DNA of 47,512 bases from Arsenophonus nasoniae DSM 15247. Lineage in GTDB: Bacteria > Pseudomonadota > Gammaproteobacteria > Enterobacterales > Enterobacteriaceae. The stretch lies in contig NZ_AUCC01000012.1 in the NCBI RefSeq assembly GCF_000429565.1, forward strand, positions 12,914-60,425, given 5' to 3'. Below the pieces are notes generated by a model. That model did not search any database and was not told the DNA's origin. It was given only the letters and a program-made list of their open reading frames with translations. The position numbers and the translations under genes are program-made. The stretch's first letter is position 1; each line of letters begins with the position of its first letter. Below, one piece after another: positions 45,439 through 47,512 of this stretch.

Positions 45439-45945
45439 TTACTTTTCAATATTTGCTTCAATAAACCACAGATATTTATCCAGATCACGAGAAGCCGCGG
45501 TAAGAATATCTTCCGCATCGACTTCACCTACTTCACCAATCGCTTTACGAACATTATTGGCTACCACTGCACCGCGATCAGCCAAAGCTTTCAAATGATC
45601 TTGTACATCGTGAATATTAGTTGGATAGGCTTTAAGTGGGGTGTGGTCATGCACATACTCAATCGTGCCCATCGCCGTACCGCCCATTTGTACTACCCGC
45701 TCAGCTAATTCATCTTGGTGCTCTAAAATAGAGGAATTAAATTCATCTAATAATTCATGAACCGCAATAAAGTTTCTACCGCGCAGGTTCCAATGCGCTT
45801 GTTTGGTCATTAATGAAAGATTGATAAGTTGGGCAACTAGCGGATTTAAAACAGAAACAACGTGTTTTTTGGTACTATCACTAATATCATTACGGGTATA
45901 GAGTAAATCAATTTTTGGTACTTTAACTAATTTAGCTGTGCTCAT
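45439..45945 (-). CDS. dps: DNA-binding ferritin-like protein Dps
   Basis: A 168-residue Dps (E. coli 167), a dodecameric mini-ferritin that compacts DNA in starved cells and detoxifies iron and peroxide. The ferroxidase residues are in [39 protein letters not shown]. The Lys-containing N-terminus ([20 protein letters not shown]) that contacts DNA is present, and the protein ends [22 protein letters not shown] precedes the ATG. It is followed upstream by rhtA, as in E. coli. Confidence 0.97.
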   Translation of the reverse strand: MSTAKLVKVPKIDLLYTRNDISDSTKKHVVSVLNPLVAQLINLSLMTKQAHWNLRGRNFIAVHELLDEFNSSILEHQDELAERVVQMGGTAMGTIEYVHDHTPLKAYPTNIHDVQDHLKALADRGAVVANNVRKAIGEVGEVDAEDILTAASRDLDKYLWFIEANIEK

Positions 45946-46136
45946 TATTACGCTCCCGTTATATCAAATAATGTATTAATACTTTATATCTAAAAAATAG
46001 CTTATTATTGATCAATAGTCTTATCATTTGATCCTATTAAATTGATAGGTAATATTGATGTAAGCGTTATTTTATTACTTACAATTATAAATATGGTGAT
46101 AAAAAATAGGAATGCAAGGCAAATTAGCAACAAGTT

Positions 46137-46168
46137 ACAGTGTGAATTTAGGTTTGAATTCACACTGT
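46137..46168. repeat. 12-bp perfect hairpin after rhtA
   Basis: ACAGTGTGAATT (46137-46148) and AATTCACACTGT (46157-46168) pair around TAGGTTTG. It begins 18 bases past the rhtA stop on the minus strand but lacks a strong U tract there (AACTTG follows), so it may be a weak terminator or a stabilising 3' stem. Confidence 0.55.
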
Positions 46169-46186
46169 TTGAGCGGGAAGAACGAC

Positions 46187-47074
46187 TTAATTGATTTCGA
46201 CTGTTTCGCTTTTTGTTTTCATCGTTGATGTTGAACCAATTGATGCGCCAATAATACAAAATAGCGCGAACCACTGGGTTAACGTTAAGTGTTCATTGAG
46301 AAATATCATGCCCATAAAAGCTCCCATTGCCGGTTCCAAACTCATTAAGGTACCAAATGTTTTCGCCGGCATGCGTGTTAGGGCAAACATTTCAAGCGTG
46401 TAGGGGAAGGCGGTTGACAAAATAGCAACTGCAAGTGCAATCGGTAGAATTGACAGATCAAATAGAGGCGCGATGCCAACGGTGAGAAGGCCAACCGGAA
46501 AAAAAATCAATGTCGAGATAAACGAACCTAAAGCGACTGTTGCTGAGCCATAACCTGCCCCAGCCCGCTGACCAAAGATGATATACATTGCCCAACAAAT
46601 ACCGGCAGCTAATGCATAAACAACACCAACAGGATCTAAACTATTAATACTGTTTCTAATCGGTAGTAGAAAGCCTAATCCAACAATAACCATTAATATC
46701 CAAACAAAATCAATCGCCCGGCGAGATGAGAACATTGCAACGGCTAAAGGGCCGGTGAACTCTAACGCAACGGCAACCCCCAACGGGATCCTTTCTAACG
46801 ATAGATAAAACAGCGAATTCATTGAACCTAACGAGATACCATAAATAAGTAAATGTTTTAATGAATGGCCACGTAACTTTTTTCGCCAAGGTTTAAAAAT
46901 TATAAATAGAATAATCGTTGCCAAAAATAGTCTTAAAGCCGTTACGCCAAGTGCACCGATAGTTGGAAATAGACTTTTGGCTAATGAAGCACCACTTTGT
47001 ATTGATACCATTGCAAAGAGCAACAACAATACTGGCAATAGCGTCTTACGCTTTTGATTTAAGACAAATGACAT
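46187..47074 (-). CDS. rhtA: Threonine/homoserine exporter RhtA
   Basis: A 295-residue inner-membrane protein of the DMT superfamily (two EamA domains, ten helices) that exports threonine and homoserine. Matches to E. coli RhtA include MVSIQSGASLAKSLFPTIGALGVTALRL, SLGSMNSLFYLSLERIPLGVAVALEFTGPLAVAMFSSRRAIDFVW, AGICWAMYIIFGQRAGAGYG, VAILSTAFPYTLEMFALTRMPAKTFGTLMSLEPA and the MIFLNE segment. The ATG is preceded by CTCCAGATG on the minus strand (GAGGTTACC upstream of ATG). An overlapping minus-strand frame at 46005-46274 is a shadow. Confidence 0.93.
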   Translation of the reverse strand: MSFVLNQKRKTLLPVLLLLFAMVSIQSGASLAKSLFPTIGALGVTALRLFLATIILFIIFKPWRKKLRGHSLKHLLIYGISLGSMNSLFYLSLERIPLGVAVALEFTGPLAVAMFSSRRAIDFVWILMVIVGLGFLLPIRNSINSLDPVGVVYALAAGICWAMYIIFGQRAGAGYGSATVALGSFISTLIFFPVGLLTVGIAPLFDLSILPIALAVAILSTAFPYTLEMFALTRMPAKTFGTLMSLEPAMGAFMGMIFLNEHLTLTQWFALFCIIGASIGSTSTMKTKSETVEIN

Positions 47075-47223
47075 CTGGAGGTAACCTCAATAAATATAGA
47101 ACCAAATAAATGTTAGAAAATTAAATAAAAACTCAGTAACAGCAAGATTTACTTAATGATATTGAGTAATTATTACATAAAAAAAATTAAACAAATATTC
47201 TTTTTATTGCCGATTGTAAATAG

Positions 47224-47512
47224 TGTCACCGATCATGCAAAACTGATCCACTAACGATCATCTAAAACTGATCCACTTGGTATTATTCGCACATTTTTGT
47301 ACGGATAATTTATGTTAACCAAGGAGATATTTGTGGATATTCATGTTCGCTTTGCACAAGAACAAAGCCTTCGAAAAATTGCCAGTGAGTTGGGTATATC
47401 CCGTAACACCGTAAAACATCATTTACAACAACAGACAATGCCAACTTATGCTAAAAGAAGTCAACAACCGACTAAATTATCCCCCTTTAAACCTTATTTG
47501 CTTCAGCGAATT
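47224..47512 (+). mobile_element. Left end of an IS21-family insertion sequence
   Basis: The element seems to begin near TGTCACC (47224). Two copies of a 22-base repeat follow, 47231-47252 and 47256-47277, which differ at two bases (GATCATGC/GATCATCT then AAAACTGATCCACT in both). Multiple repeats inside the ends are typical of IS21 elements. istA begins at 47312. The exact boundary and target duplication cannot be fixed because the right end is outside the window. Confidence 0.8.
47312..47512 (+). CDS. istA: IS21-family transposase IstA, 5' part
   Basis: The first 67 codons of a transposase cut by the window edge. The sequence MLTKEIFVDIHVRFAQEQSLRKIASELGISRNTVKHHL has the N-terminal helix-turn-helix of IstA, and PTKLSPFKPYLLQRI matches the linker before the catalytic core in the same family. 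The catalytic DDE domain and the partner ATPase IstB would lie to the right. The frame is open to the end of the window, so nothing shows whether the element is intact. Confidence 0.88.
   Translation, partial: MLTKEIFVDIHVRFAQEQSLRKIASELGISRNTVKHHLQQQTMPTYAKRSQQPTKLSPFKPYLLQRI

Noticed and set aside
46005-46274. An 89-codon minus-strand frame overlapping the end of rhtA.
   Set aside because: It overlaps a well-supported gene by 88 bases, is low-complexity (Asn/Ser/Ile) and matches nothing recognised.
1-47512. CRISPR arrays, tRNA or rRNA genes, prophage clusters, retrons or biosynthetic gene clusters.
   Set aside because: I looked for repeat-spacer patterns, cloverleaf sequences and clustered unfamiliar ORFs and found none.

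Overview
The window is AT-rich chromosome from an enterobacterium. Nearly every gene has a close Enterobacterales homologue, and much of the order matches Escherichia coli (modABC, ybhA, pgl, bioA/bioBFCD, uvrB, yvcK, moa, ybhL, ybhGFSR, rhlE, then dinG and dps-rhtA). The base composition, the loss of several accessory and regulatory parts, broken genes, a chitin-active LPMO and an IS21-type element suggest a host-associated Morganellaceae member, perhaps an Arsenophonus-like insect symbiont. The genus is inference; no rRNA or tRNA is present to anchor it.

Layout. 1-4.9 kb: a motility block with three co-directional flagellin genes (the first cut by the window edge), then fliA and fliZ. 5-12.5 kb: proline use (putA and putP, divergent) and a CycA-type amino-acid permease. 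13-15.6 kb: the molybdate importer modABC behind a ModE-like operator. 15.6-20.2 kb: ybhA, a secreted AA10 LPMO, a decayed phage-type exonuclease, and pgl. 20.2-25.2 kb: the biotin locus, bioA divergent from bioBFCD, with a BirA-like operator between them. 25.2-31.4 kb: uvrB behind a LexA box and DnaA boxes, yvcK, and moaA-moaC-moaD-moaE behind a Moco riboswitch. 31.6-40.4 kb: ybhL, the ybhGFSR ABC exporter, rhlE, dusC and a small membrane stress protein. 40.6-45.3 kb: a broken Doc toxin with a small upstream gene, sseA, dinG and a short PhnA-domain protein. 45.4-47.5 kb: dps, rhtA and the left end of an IS21-family element.

How it fits together. ModABC supplies molybdate to the MoaACDE molybdopterin pathway, and both ends carry recognisable molybdenum-responsive control (ModE operator, Moco RNA). 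Biotin synthesis looks complete from BioC/BioF to BioB. Proline import and oxidation remain, but PutA has lost its repressor domain and PutP carries an unusual residue at a substrate/ion-site position.

I saw no clear new defence or biosynthetic system. The observations most worth following are the doc toxin broken by a perfect 16-bp tandem duplication (possibly reversible), PutA without its ribbon-helix-helix domain, PutP Arg57, an LPMO whose catalytic histidine lies seven residues after the predicted signal cleavage site, the exonuclease with missing catalytic residues, and the flagellin array.
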